Assembly: GCF_004000805.1 (NCBI RefSeq)
Contig: NZ_BILY01000005.1
Coordinates: 124,001-188,000, forward strand
Reading direction: 5' to 3'
Origin: Paenibacillus glycanilyticus NBRC 16618
GTDB lineage: Bacteria; Bacillota; Bacilli; Paenibacillales; Paenibacillaceae
Length of the DNA: 64,000 nucleotides
The position numbers and the translations under genes were made by a program. The notes under the pieces were generated by a model, which saw nothing but the letters and a program-made list of their open reading frames with translations, did not search any database and was not told where the DNA came from. Shown here piece after piece: positions 1 to 7,428 of this stretch (position 1 is its first letter; each line of letters starts with the position of its first letter).

Positions 1-468
1 TTTCCGGCAAGCCGCTTCGGATTTATCCAGCATAGCCGCGATTTCCGCATATTCATAGCCGAAGGATTCCCGCAGGACAAATACGGCGCGCTCGGGCGGC
101 GTACAGCTCTGAAGCAGAACGAGAAGGGCGTAACCGAGCTGTTCATGCTGAATAACATTGTCGAGCGGCGAAGATTCCGGAGCCCCGTCACTGACCGGTT
201 CGGGCAGCCATTGGCCCGGGTAGCTTTCGCGTTTGCGCGGAGCCGACTTCATCACGTTTAAGACCCGGTTGGTGAGCAGTTTGACCAGATACGCCTTTGG
301 GTGCGAGATCTCGATGCCATCAAGCCTGCTGACGGTAACGAACACATCCTGGACCGCGTCTTCCGCTTCGCTCATCGAGCCCAGCATCCGGTAGGCGATC
401 GAAGTTAGGAGCGGCTTATACTCCCGGTAGAGCTGTTCAATTTCCAAAGCTGTATCGCTTGCCGTCAA
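1..468 (-). CDS. ECF41-like RNA polymerase sigma factor (partial)
   Basis: This is the N-terminal 156 codons of an extracytoplasmic-function sigma factor; the gene runs off the left edge. Region 2 is visible early (YRMLGSMSEAEDAVQDVF). Region 4 follows near the edge (SCTPPERAVFVLRESFGYEYAEIA), with a stretched linker between them. The start is a TTG at 468, chosen because GGAGGT sits 9 bases upstream and no better in-frame start exists. The neighbour upstream on the same strand is a carboxymuconolactone decarboxylase remnant, which is the typical partner of ECF41 (SigJ-like) sigma factors. That group lacks an anti-sigma factor and carries a regulatory SnoaL-like C-terminal extension. The extension would lie outside this window and could not be checked, so the ECF41 assignment rests on region 2/4 style plus context. 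Confidence 0.85.
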   Translation of the reverse strand, partial: MTASDTALEIEQLYREYKPLLTSIAYRMLGSMSEAEDAVQDVFVTVSRLDGIEISHPKAYLVKLLTNRVLNVMKSAPRKRESYPGQWLPEPVSDGAPESSPLDNVIQHEQLGYALLVLLQSCTPPERAVFVLRESFGYEYAEIAAMLDKSEAACRK

Positions 469-520
469 GTCCTATCGACCTCCAAAATTTAACTGTTTTG
501 ATCATACCGTAACGAACCGC

Positions 521-554
521 AAGAAACCACCCTCATCCCGAGGAGTGGTTTCTT
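521..554 (-). terminator. Intrinsic terminator after the decarboxylase remnant
   Basis: A 10-bp perfect stem (AAGAAACCAC / GTGGTTTCTT), extended by a CCTC/GAGG inner pairing, lies between the decarboxylase remnant and the sigma-factor gene. It suggests the two are separate transcripts. Confidence 0.7.
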
Positions 555-573
555 TGGCTATTGAAAGAGGCGC

Positions 574-903
574 CTAAGACTCGAAACAGCCAGGGAACAT
601 ACCGGTTGCAATCGCTACGCGGTTCCGGCTGTTGATTGCGTTAACGGCTAAGATAAGTGCCACATATTCTTCTTCGGTAAAATGCTTGCAGGCCTCATCG
701 TAGACGTCCTGCGGCACGCCGGCATTCGAGATCAGCGTCACTGCCTCTGTAAGAGCAAGCGCGGCACGTTCCCGTTCCGTGAATTGCGGAGCTTCCTTCC
801 ATACCGCACCCAGGTTGATCCGCTGCTCGGATTCGCCAAGCTTACGGGCATCGGCCGTGTGCATGTCGAGACAGAATGCGCAGCTCGTATGGCGTCGGTT
901 TCG
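574..903 (-). pseudogene. 5'-truncated carboxymuconolactone decarboxylase (AhpD-like)
   Basis: The reading frame carries the conserved CMD/AhpD core: CAFCLDMHTADARKLGE with the redox CxxC pair, then WKEAPQFTERERAALALTEAVTLI, ending NRVAIATGMFPGCFES. Family members are usually about 150 residues; here about 45-50 N-terminal residues are missing. Going upstream from CAFC the frame reads RRHTS and hits TAA at 904-906, with no ATG, GTG or TTG between. The first in-frame ATG is at 864, downstream of the CxxC, has no ribosome binding site, and would give a 96-residue protein without the active-site cysteines. I therefore call it a remnant. An ECF41-style promoter motif survives just upstream (912-938), so the promoter and gene body are kept while the start was lost. 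A sequencing error cannot be excluded. Confidence 0.75.
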
Positions 904-911
904 TTATTTAA

Positions 912-938
912 GACAATGCAGCAGCCGGATTTGTGACA
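912..938 (-). promoter_or_regulatory. Candidate ECF41-type promoter
   Basis: On the minus strand the sequence reads TGTCACA, 16 bases, then TGTC. From memory, the published ECF41 consensus is TGTCACA with CGTC about 16 bases on, so this differs at one -10 base. It points at the decarboxylase remnant, the expected target of the adjacent sigma factor. Found by eye only. Confidence 0.5.
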
Positions 939-1000
939 GGTGATAAGAAAAAAAGATTTAATTATTTTGATCCTCATCTTCGCACACAGTGACGGAGCAT

Positions 1001-1248
1001 GCCGATGGCCAAATAGGAGGAAAAAACCGTGCTGTGGACTGTGGAGCGGAGAACGTGATGGGGCGGAGTGTCCAATAAGAGGAACAAAACGTGTTGCACA
1101 CGGTGGAGCGGAGAATGTGATGGGGGGGAGTGTCCAATAAGAGGAAAAAACCGTGCTGCAGACGGTGGAGCGGAGAACGTGATGGTGCCGATGGCCAAAT
1201 AGGAGGAAAAAAACATGCTGCAGACGGTGAAACAGGAAGCATGACAAG
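1001..1248. repeat. 62-bp tandem repeat, four copies
   Basis: Four units start at 1001, 1063, 1125 and 1187, with an exact 62-bp period. Units 1-3 are close copies; unit 4 diverges in its last third. On the plus strand each unit has a Shine-Dalgarno-like AGGAGG or AGAGG, a run of A, a GTG or ATG start, and a nine-codon ORF ending in TGA (1029-1058, 1091-1120, 1153-1182, 1215-1244). The peptides have the form M-L-x-T-V-(E/K)-..., for example MLQTVERRT. On the minus strand a short stem followed by about six T (clearest in unit 3) resembles a terminator. Longer ORFs through the region shift frame at every unit because 62 is not a multiple of 3, so I do not call a protein. Confidence 0.9.
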
Positions 1249-1291
1249 GCAGTGTGCTGCCCCGGTTGCGGGTCATTATAGAAAAAATGCA

Positions 1292-1321
1292 TTGACGTGG
1301 ATCGCTATTTCGGATTACACT
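1292..1321 (+). promoter_or_regulatory. Candidate sigma-A promoter for the MFS gene
   Basis: TTGACG at 1292-1297, an 18-base spacer, then TACACT at 1316-1321. It lies directly before the 8-bp repeat array and about 250 bases before the MFS start. It is the best promoter match in the interval. Confidence 0.5.
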
Positions 1322-1333
1322 AGCACCAGTCAT

Positions 1334-1373
1334 TTAGTAAATTAGTAAATTAGTAAATTAGTAAATAAGTAAA
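1334..1373. repeat. 8-bp tandem repeat TTAGTAAA, five copies
   Basis: TTAGTAAA is repeated four times exactly, followed by one TAAGTAAA variant. The array begins about 13 bases downstream of the candidate -10 box, so it lies at or just past the expected transcription start. It could be an operator array or a length-variable tract affecting MFS expression. Confidence 0.85.
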
Positions 1374-1574
1374 CGAGATCAGCCGATTAATTTATTTCAA
1401 GCGGAAATTTAGTGTAAAGCTTGATGCTTTCAATTAGTTGGCTTCATTAGAATCAACCATGCTGAAAGAGGTGAGGACAGCAGCTCCGTTTAACCGCCGC
1501 AATGACACTGCGAGATCGTGACAACGGTCTTGCCGCCAAAATCAAAAAATCTTACTAATCACGAGGTATCTATT

Positions 1575-2762
1575 ATGTTTTCCAATCGTTATGTACGTAC
1601 GATCATTTGTTCCCGGGTGCTGCTACACCTAGGAATATGGATCCGGAATTACGCGGTGTTGCTGTATGTGACCGATCTAACCGGCAACGATCCGGTATAC
1701 GTCTCGCTTATTTCGGTGGCGGAATTTGCGCCGATCTTCCTATTCGCCTTAATCGGCGGGACCTTCGCCGATAGATGGCGGCCGAAGCGGACGATGGCAG
1801 GGAGCGATTTGCTCTCGGCGGTCTCCGTCGCAGGCGTATTGCTGGCACTCATTAACGGCGGATGGATAGCCCTGCTGATCGGAACTTTTCTATCGGCGAG
1901 CCTGTCCCAGTTTTCCCAGCCTTCCGCAATGAAGCTATACAAACGCCATGTACCCGGCGAACAGCTGCAGGGCGTGATGGCAATGTCCCAAACGCTTGTC
2001 GCAGTCTTTATGGTTCTTGGGCCGGTTATCGGCACGCTTATTTTCCTGAAGCTTGGTATCCAGGTATCCCTTATTTTGACGGCCGTCTTATTCCTGGGCT
2101 CCTCGCTTATTTTGGCAACGCTGCCCCGTGACGCAAGCGAGCAGCATTCAAACCTCAAATCCAGCTTTATGAGCGAGATGACAGCCGGCATCCGGTACGT
2201 CTGGTCGAATCAGGCTCTTCGAACCTTATGCCTCAGCTTTGCGGTTGTCGGGTTTGCTTCCGGTCTAACGCAGCCGCTTCAAATCTTTATTGCGGTGGAG
2301 CAGCTTGGACAAGCGAAGAGCTTTCTGCAATGGCTTGTCATGACAAACGGCGCAGCCATGCTGATTGGAGGAGTTGCGATTATGAGCGCAGCGAAAAAAA
2401 TACCGCCGCAGCGTCTATTCGTAGCGGGGCTGCTCATTACGGCAGTCTGCACGACCGGGATCGGCGCATCTAAGATGATTTGGCTGACCATTCTCTTATT
2501 GATCATCAGCGGGTTGGTATATCCGGCTATTCAAGGAGGCATTCAAACGCTCATCGTACGGAACACGGAGATGGCTTATATAGGCCGCGTCTCCGGAGCG
2601 ATTATGCCAGTGTTTATGGGGATGATGGTTATCGGCATGTCTCTGTCGGGCTATTTGAAAGGTGCATTGTCGTTATTCGCCGTCTATGGCTTAAGCGGTC
2701 TCCTCATCATGGCTGGCGTTCTAATCCTGCTGAAGCTCCGGGAACGTCAATCGGGCAAATAG
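1575..2762 (+). CDS. MFS transporter, drug-efflux type
   Basis: A 395-residue major facilitator protein with about 12 hydrophobic segments, resembling the DHA3/macrolide-efflux (MefA-like) branch. Motif A is visible after the second segment (GGTFADRWRPKRTM). The start is ATG 1575 (MFSNRYVRTI), preceded by CGAGG at a good spacing. The longer GTG start at 1518 adds 19 polar residues without a ribosome binding site and was rejected. The substrate cannot be told from sequence. Transcription probably starts near 1328, giving a long leader with the 8-bp array. It stands alone: the next gene starts 80 bases on and encodes an unrelated oxidoreductase. Confidence 0.85.
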   Translation: MFSNRYVRTIICSRVLLHLGIWIRNYAVLLYVTDLTGNDPVYVSLISVAEFAPIFLFALIGGTFADRWRPKRTMAGSDLLSAVSVAGVLLALINGGWIALLIGTFLSASLSQFSQPSAMKLYKRHVPGEQLQGVMAMSQTLVAVFMVLGPVIGTLIFLKLGIQVSLILTAVLFLGSSLILATLPRDASEQHSNLKSSFMSEMTAGIRYVWSNQALRTLCLSFAVVGFASGLTQPLQIFIAVEQLGQAKSFLQWLVMTNGAAMLIGGVAIMSAAKKIPPQRLFVAGLLITAVCTTGIGASKMIWLTILLLIISGLVYPAIQGGIQTLIVRNTEMAYIGRVSGAIMPVFMGMMVIGMSLSGYLKGALSLFAVYGLSGLLIMAGVLILLKLRERQSGK

Positions 2763-2842
2763 GGAAGGCAGACACATAAATTCCTTATTAACGTGCAAAT
2801 TAAGGAAATCCAATTGCCGTTGAGAGGGGTTACAGTATAACC

Positions 2843-4372
2843 ATGCCATATCATAAAGATCTGCCACAGTTTCCCGAGTCTTATTGGACTGCCTCCCAGC
2901 ATGAAAAGGGCAAGTTTCCGAAGCTAGACCAGGACTCGGAAGCCGATGTTGTTGTAGTAGGCGGCGGGATCTCCGGTATAACAACGGCGTATCTGCTGAG
3001 TCAGGAGGGTCTTCGGGTAGTTCTGCTCGAAGCGGGAGAAATACTGAATGGTACGACGGCTCACACGACCGCCAAAATCACGGCGCAGCATGATCTGATC
3101 TTTGACGAGCTCATTAGCTCGGAAGGCAAGGAAAAGGCTTCGCTTTATTACGAAGCCGCGAAAGAGGCCATGAATTTCATCCATGAGACGATCGGCAAGC
3201 ATCAGATCGAATGCGGTTATACGGAGCAGGACGCTTATGTTTACACCCATCATGTGGATTATATCCTCAAGGTGGAAAAGGAAGCGAAAGCCTATCAAGA
3301 GCTTGGCATTCCAGGGGCCTATCTGGACACCATTCCGCTTAACCTGCCGCTCTTTGGAGCTGTCCGGATGGACGGACAAGCACAGTTTCACCCGCTCAAT
3401 TATTTATTGAAGCTGGTTGAGGAGTTTTTGAAGGCTGGCGGCAAAATCCATGAACAGACAACGGCCGTAGACGTGGAACGCGTAGACGATTCGCCAAAAG
3501 TCATGACCGGCGACGGCCATCGGATTGGCTGCAAATACGTTGTTTCCTGCACCCATTTTCCTTTTTACGACGGTCAAGGCTTTTATTTTGCAAGAATGCA
3601 CGCCGATCGTTCCTATGTACTTGGCTTACGGGTGGAGGACGAATATCCGGGCGGGATGTATCTGAGTGCCGAGGACCCGAAGCGTTCCGTGCGTTACGCT
3701 CCGCTCGATGACGGGAATAAGCTGATTATTCTAGGCGGACAGAGCCATAAGACGGGACAAGGGATCTGCACGATCAACCATTACGACGAGCTGCGGAAGT
3801 TTGCGGAGAATCAGTTCGAGATAAAAGAAATTTCCTACAGATGGTCCGCGCAGGACCTTGTTACGGGAGACAAAATACCGTTTATCGGGCGCATTACGGC
3901 TTCGCATCCCGACGTCTTTATCGCAACGGGCTTCCGCAAATGGGGGATGACGAACGGTACCGCGGCTGCCCTCCTTATCCGGGATCTTATTCTGGAAAGG
4001 GATAATCCGTATGCGGAGCTGTTTACGCCTTCCCGTTCTCTGTCCTGGAAAACCGTTGGCAAGCTGATAACGGATAACGCGGATGTTGCGAAGCACTTGA
4101 TTTCCGGGAAGCTGGAGTATGTCAAGAAACGTCCGGAGCACCTTGAGAAGGACGAAGGCAGCGTTGTTCAAATTCAAGGCCGCCGGGCAGGGGGATATCG
4201 GGATAAAGACGGTCAACTCTTTCTTATCGACACGACCTGCACCCATATGGGCTGCGAGGTGGAATGGAATAACGGGGAACGGACCTGGGATTGCCCTTGC
4301 CACGGCTCGCGCTTCTCGATCACCGGCGAAGTTATTGAGGGTCCGGCGGAAAAGCCTTTAGTTCGCTTATAA
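2843..4372 (+). CDS. FAD-dependent oxidoreductase with C-terminal Rieske domain
   Basis: A 509-residue fusion. Residues about 35-400 form a DAO-type flavoprotein with the dinucleotide fold (VVVVGGGISGITTAYLL, glycines near 40-45) and the late FAD-binding stretch IATGFRKWGMTNGTAAA. The last 80 residues form a Rieske [2Fe-2S] domain with C466, H468, C484 and H487 (CTHMGC, then CPCHGSRF). Such proteins are common in Bacillales as soluble amine/deaminating-type oxidases with an electron-transfer tail; the substrate is unknown. The upstream GAGAGGGG lies about 14 bases from the ATG, a weak site, but the conserved N-terminus fits this start. It ends at a strong convergent terminator shared with the TetR gene. 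Confidence 0.9.
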   Translation: MPYHKDLPQFPESYWTASQHEKGKFPKLDQDSEADVVVVGGGISGITTAYLLSQEGLRVVLLEAGEILNGTTAHTTAKITAQHDLIFDELISSEGKEKASLYYEAAKEAMNFIHETIGKHQIECGYTEQDAYVYTHHVDYILKVEKEAKAYQELGIPGAYLDTIPLNLPLFGAVRMDGQAQFHPLNYLLKLVEEFLKAGGKIHEQTTAVDVERVDDSPKVMTGDGHRIGCKYVVSCTHFPFYDGQGFYFARMHADRSYVLGLRVEDEYPGGMYLSAEDPKRSVRYAPLDDGNKLIILGGQSHKTGQGICTINHYDELRKFAENQFEIKEISYRWSAQDLVTGDKIPFIGRITASHPDVFIATGFRKWGMTNGTAAALLIRDLILERDNPYAELFTPSRSLSWKTVGKLITDNADVAKHLISGKLEYVKKRPEHLEKDEGSVVQIQGRRAGGYRDKDGQLFLIDTTCTHMGCEVEWNNGERTWDCPCHGSRFSITGEVIEGPAEKPLVRL

Positions 4373-4380
4373 AACAAACG

Positions 4381-4426
4381 AAAACCAGCTTGCATTCCTT
4401 GTTAAAGGGATAGGGCTGGTTTTTTC
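4381..4426. terminator. Bidirectional terminator
   Basis: AAAACCAGC pairs with GCTGGTTTT around an inner TTCCTT/AAGGGA stem and is followed by a T run. It lies between two convergent genes and can serve both. Confidence 0.85.
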
Positions 4427-4433
4427 GTGCCGT

Positions 4434-5048
4434 CTATTTGTCTGCGATAAAAGTAGCGCAAAGATGCTCGAGAATCACTTCCGGCGAATAACCGCGGACC
4501 TCCCGCTGGAATAGATAGGATTCGCTGCTTACGCCGTTGAGCAGCATATCGGCACGGAATACGCTGTTTGGTTCAGATTTTCCCGAAGCGGCAAGCATCT
4601 CGTCAAACAGCTGAACAAGAATTTCATGCAGCTCATGGTAGAGCGGACCTTTTTGCCGGGTGCTCGGCCGGTTGGCTTGCGAAGAATCCTCTACGCCCCG
4701 GAGCAGCTGGGATTTCTTTTCCCGAAACTTGATAAACAGGCCAAGAATTCCTTTCAGTCTGGAGCTTGGAGAGTCAGCATGGTTATCTTCCAGGTAGGCG
4801 TAAATATCCTCAAACAGAATGACCAGATTGTCCTTCATGAGGTCCAGACACAATTCGCTCTTATTACGGTACCGGCGGTAAAGAGTGCCCGGTCCGATCT
4901 GGGCTTCAGCCGCTATCTGATTCATGCTGACCTGTTCCACGCCATGCTGTTCAAACAATTGGAGAGCGGCGTTAAGGATACGCTGACGGTTCTCGGCAGC
5001 ATCCCGGCGCTCGGGCTTAGACGGAGTAGTTGTTGAATCTTCATTCAT
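4434..5048 (-). CDS. TetR-family repressor
   Basis: A 204-residue TetR regulator. The N-terminal helix-turn-helix reads RILNAALQLFEQHGVEQVSMNQIAAEAQIGPGTLYRRY in segments, the classic TetR_N pattern; the C-terminal ligand domain is unassigned. The start is ATG 5048 (MNEDSTTT), with AGGAAGTGAT upstream. The TTG at 5072 in the same frame was rejected because this ribosome site lies inside it. It is divergent from an isochorismatase-like gene and an MFS exporter. Two copies of a GGAGA-N2-TCTCC element lie in the shared promoter region (5101-5145), so it very likely represses the divergent operon and probably itself. Confidence 0.9.
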   Translation of the reverse strand: MNEDSTTTPSKPERRDAAENRQRILNAALQLFEQHGVEQVSMNQIAAEAQIGPGTLYRRYRNKSELCLDLMKDNLVILFEDIYAYLEDNHADSPSSRLKGILGLFIKFREKKSQLLRGVEDSSQANRPSTRQKGPLYHELHEILVQLFDEMLAASGKSEPNSVFRADMLLNGVSSESYLFQREVRGYSPEVILEHLCATFIADK

Positions 5049-5091
5049 GACCGGATCACTTCCTATCTTCAAAGCATGTTTTTAGGTTTGG

Positions 5092-5145
5092 TTGACAAAC
5101 GGAGAGATCTCCGCTTAATATCAAGAGGAGAGTTCTCCGCTTAAT
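5092..5145 (+). promoter_or_regulatory. Promoter with two TetR-type operator copies
   Basis: TTGACA at 5092-5097 and TAATAT at 5116-5121 (18-base spacer) form a promoter for the isochorismatase gene. Inverted repeats GGAGA-GA-TCTCC (5101-5112) and GGAGA-GT-TCTCC (5127-5138) are each followed by GCTTAAT, making a 19-bp direct repeat with a 26-bp period. The first copy fills the -35/-10 spacer; the second lies at the likely transcription start. Confidence 0.75.
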
Positions 5146-5177
5146 GTTATCATAACCGTAAGGAGTGTGTAAAACCG

Positions 5178-5744
5178 ATGTTGAACGCGAAAAGAAGCGC
5201 ATTCGTAATCATGGACTTGCAGAACGGCATTGTATCCCGTTTTGCGAATAACCCCGAAGTCATTCAACCTTTTCGGAAGGCTTTAGAGGCTGCGCGAAAG
5301 CACGAGATCCCGGTGATTTTTGTCCGTGTCGGCTTTAATGAAGGATATCCGGAAGTAAGCCCCCGCAATAAATCCTTTTCGGTCGTTGCGCAGCATGGCG
5401 GCATGACGATTCATGACGAAGCCACGCAAATTCACGAATCGGTGAAGCCATTGCCAGGCGAGCCGGTAGTAACGAAGTTCCGGATCAGTGCTTTTGCCGG
5501 CAGCAACCTGGAGGTTATCCTTCGCGCGAAGCAGGTCGAGAATCTTATTCTCTGCGGCATTTCGACAAGCGGAGTTGTGTTATCCACGGTGCGCGAGGCG
5601 GCTGACAAGGATTATGCCATTACCGTATTAAAGGATGCCTGCCTGGATGCGGATCCCGAAGTGCACCGCGTCCTTACCGAGAAGGTGTTCCCGCGCCAGG
5701 CGGACGTTAAAACGGTGGAAGACTGGATTGAATCCTTAGCTTAA
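5178..5744 (+). CDS. Isochorismatase-family cysteine-hydrolase homologue
   Basis: 188 residues with the isochorismatase-like fold. Asp13 (VIMDLQNG) and Lys100 (VVTKFRIS) of the catalytic triad are present. The position that normally holds the nucleophilic cysteine (GxxTxxCV) reads GISTSGVVLST, so glycine 132 replaces it; a cysteine lies six residues earlier in LILCGI. This GI-T-SGVVLST variant occurs in a recognisable subgroup of the family whose activity is unclear to me. It is the first gene of an operon with the MFS exporter 38 bases downstream, controlled by the divergent TetR through paired operators. An inducible detoxification or efflux role is inferred. Confidence 0.85.
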   Translation: MLNAKRSAFVIMDLQNGIVSRFANNPEVIQPFRKALEAARKHEIPVIFVRVGFNEGYPEVSPRNKSFSVVAQHGGMTIHDEATQIHESVKPLPGEPVVTKFRISAFAGSNLEVILRAKQVENLILCGISTSGVVLSTVREAADKDYAITVLKDACLDADPEVHRVLTEKVFPRQADVKTVEDWIESLA

Positions 5745-5782
5745 AGCACCCGGAAGGAACAGAATGAAGGAGGATGACAGGT

Positions 5783-6988
5783 ATGCCAATATGGAAAAGA
5801 AACCTGTTCGTCTGTTGGTTTGGCGTATTTGTCGCAAGCATCGGCATGAGCCAGATCGCCCCGGTATTGCCTTTGTACATCAATCATCTGGGCGTTTCCG
5901 ATACCCGAATGGTAGAGCAGTATTCCGGTTTAGCGTTTGGGATTACCTTTATATTGTCCGCCGTGTTTTCTCCGATATGGGGAATCGCGGCGGATAAATA
6001 CGGGCGGAAGCCGATGCTGCTCCGGGCTAGTCTCGGCATGGCCATCGTTATTTTCAGCATGGGCTTCGCCCAAAATGTGTATGAGCTGATTGGCCTTCGC
6101 CTGCTGCAGGGGATCATTACGGGTTACGCCTCCGCTTGCACGGCGCTTATCGCAACGCAGACCGAGAAAGCCCACGCCGGGTGGGCGCTCGGAACCTTGT
6201 CCACGGCGGGAATCGCGGGTTCCTTGTTAGGTCCGTCCATCGGCGGATTTATTGAATTGCATTTCGGTATGCGGAATGTGTTTTTTATTACCGGAGTATT
6301 GTTATTGTTCGCTTTTATTACAACCTTGCTGTTCGTGAAAGAGAATTTCACCCGCGTGGATAAAAAAGCGCAGAGAATGAAGGAAGTGTGGGACAGTATC
6401 CCCGAGAAGAATCTGACGATCACTTTGTTCGTGACGTATTTTGCCTTAACGCTTGCCATGTATTCCATTGAACCGGTCTTAACGGTGTATGTCACAAGCT
6501 TAACGAGCAGCACCGAGCATGTTGCACTGCTGGCCGGGTTTATATTCTCCGCCTCCGGACTGGCCAATATGATCGCGGCGCCAAGGCTCGGCAGTCTGTC
6601 GGATAAGATTGGCGCGCACAAGGTGATGCTTATCGCTTTGATTGTTGCGGGGCTGTTGTTTATACCGCAGGCATTGGTCCATCAGCCTTGGGAGCTTATG
6701 GTGCTTCGATTCTTGCTGGGTCTGGCGGCAGGGGGACTTAACCCGTCTGTTAATATTCTAATCAAAAAAATTACGCCGGATGCTCTCACGGGCAGAGTGT
6801 TTGGTTTTACGATGTCGGCGGGGTACCTCGGCGTCTTTATCGGTTCGATTCTTGGCGGGCAAATATCGGCTTGGTTAGGCATCCGGGCCGTTTTTTTGAC
6901 GACGGGAGCCATCCTGCTGCTCAACGCCTTGTGGGTCTACGCGAAAGCGTATAAGAGGCTTAATCTGAGAGCGGCTGAAGGCCGTTAA
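5783..6988 (+). CDS. MFS multidrug-type exporter
   Basis: A 401-residue MFS protein with 12 predicted membrane segments. Motif A is GIAADKYGRKPMLL after segment 2, repeated in the second half as GSLSDKIGAHKVML. Motif C-like glycine-proline residues occur in segment 5 (GIAGSLLGPSIGG), typical of drug:H+ antiporters. The start is ATG 5783: AGGAGG at 5768-5773 lies 9 bases before it, whereas the ATG at 5774 abuts the ribosome site. It is co-transcribed with the isochorismatase-like gene under the TetR operators. The substrate is unknown; a TetR ligand that is also exported is likely. Confidence 0.88.
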   Translation: MPIWKRNLFVCWFGVFVASIGMSQIAPVLPLYINHLGVSDTRMVEQYSGLAFGITFILSAVFSPIWGIAADKYGRKPMLLRASLGMAIVIFSMGFAQNVYELIGLRLLQGIITGYASACTALIATQTEKAHAGWALGTLSTAGIAGSLLGPSIGGFIELHFGMRNVFFITGVLLLFAFITTLLFVKENFTRVDKKAQRMKEVWDSIPEKNLTITLFVTYFALTLAMYSIEPVLTVYVTSLTSSTEHVALLAGFIFSASGLANMIAAPRLGSLSDKIGAHKVMLIALIVAGLLFIPQALVHQPWELMVLRFLLGLAAGGLNPSVNILIKKITPDALTGRVFGFTMSAGYLGVFIGSILGGQISAWLGIRAVFLTTGAILLLNALWVYAKAYKRLNLRAAEGR

Positions 6989-7039
6989 TTTTTTTGCGAA
7001 AATGGGTTTACCTCGGATTCGTTTTTTGTTATTATAACT

Positions 7040-7338
7040 GCAATATGAAATGCAATGACGAGACGAGTAGGTAAATCAATTCTTTTCCAGAGAGCTCCGG
7101 TATGCTGAAAAGGAGTAAAGAGTTATTTATCGAAGAAAGACTCCGAGCAGCGCATCGGAACCGGTCTGGCCGGGGATGGTGTGACAGGAGCTCCTGTTAT
7201 AGAGCTAGAGTATAAGCATTCGATGGCAATGCCGTACTTGAAGAGGCTGATATGGCGACATATCCGCGAATTTAGGGTGGTACCACGGGTATTCAAATCT
7301 CGTCCCTGAGACTACGGTCTTGGGGGTGGGATTTTTTT
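7040..7338 (+). promoter_or_regulatory. T-box riboswitch leader of asd
   Basis: The T-box sequence AGGGTGGTACCACGGG lies at 7274-7289 and is followed by a GC-rich hairpin and a T run (about 7297-7338), the terminator. Stem I elements are visible upstream: GAGTA near 7060, then GGTAAAT pairing with ATTTATC, and CTTTTC pairing with GAAAAG around CAGAGAGC. A -10-like TATAAC is at 7034. T-boxes sense an uncharged tRNA through a specifier codon in stem I. I could not assign that codon with confidence; the candidate region is about 7128-7140 (CGAAGAAAGACTC). The only gene downstream is asd, so an aspartate-family amino acid is the natural expectation. Confidence 0.93.
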
Positions 7339-7428
7339 ATTTTCGCAGCAAGCAAAGGGATTTATACCGCATACATGTAAGGTATAAGGTCGGCATACAA
7401 AATCAGACTGAGAGGATTTGAAGAATAA

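Larger units (their letters stand above)
906..1574. other. Gene-free stretch between decarboxylase remnant and MFS gene
   Basis: No conventional gene is supported here. It holds the ECF41-like promoter (912-938), the 62-bp array (1001-1248), a sigma-A-like promoter (1292-1321), the 8-bp array (1334-1373) and about 200 bases of leader before the MFS start at 1575. I see nothing recognisable in 1375-1560. Confidence 0.7.

Noticed and set aside
1001..1248. CRISPR array
   Set aside because: The units are contiguous 62-bp tandem copies without unique spacers, and no cas gene is present.
738..1345. Overlapping ORFs on both strands (for example 738-1292, 958-1242 and 974-1333 minus, 940-1140 and 1130-1345 plus)
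   Set aside because: They run through the 62-bp array, shift frame at each unit, have no family resemblance and no consistent ribosome site.
6971..6996. Terminator after the second MFS gene
   Set aside because: A stem of four to five pairs overlapping the stop codon; the T run is real but the hairpin is too weak to call.
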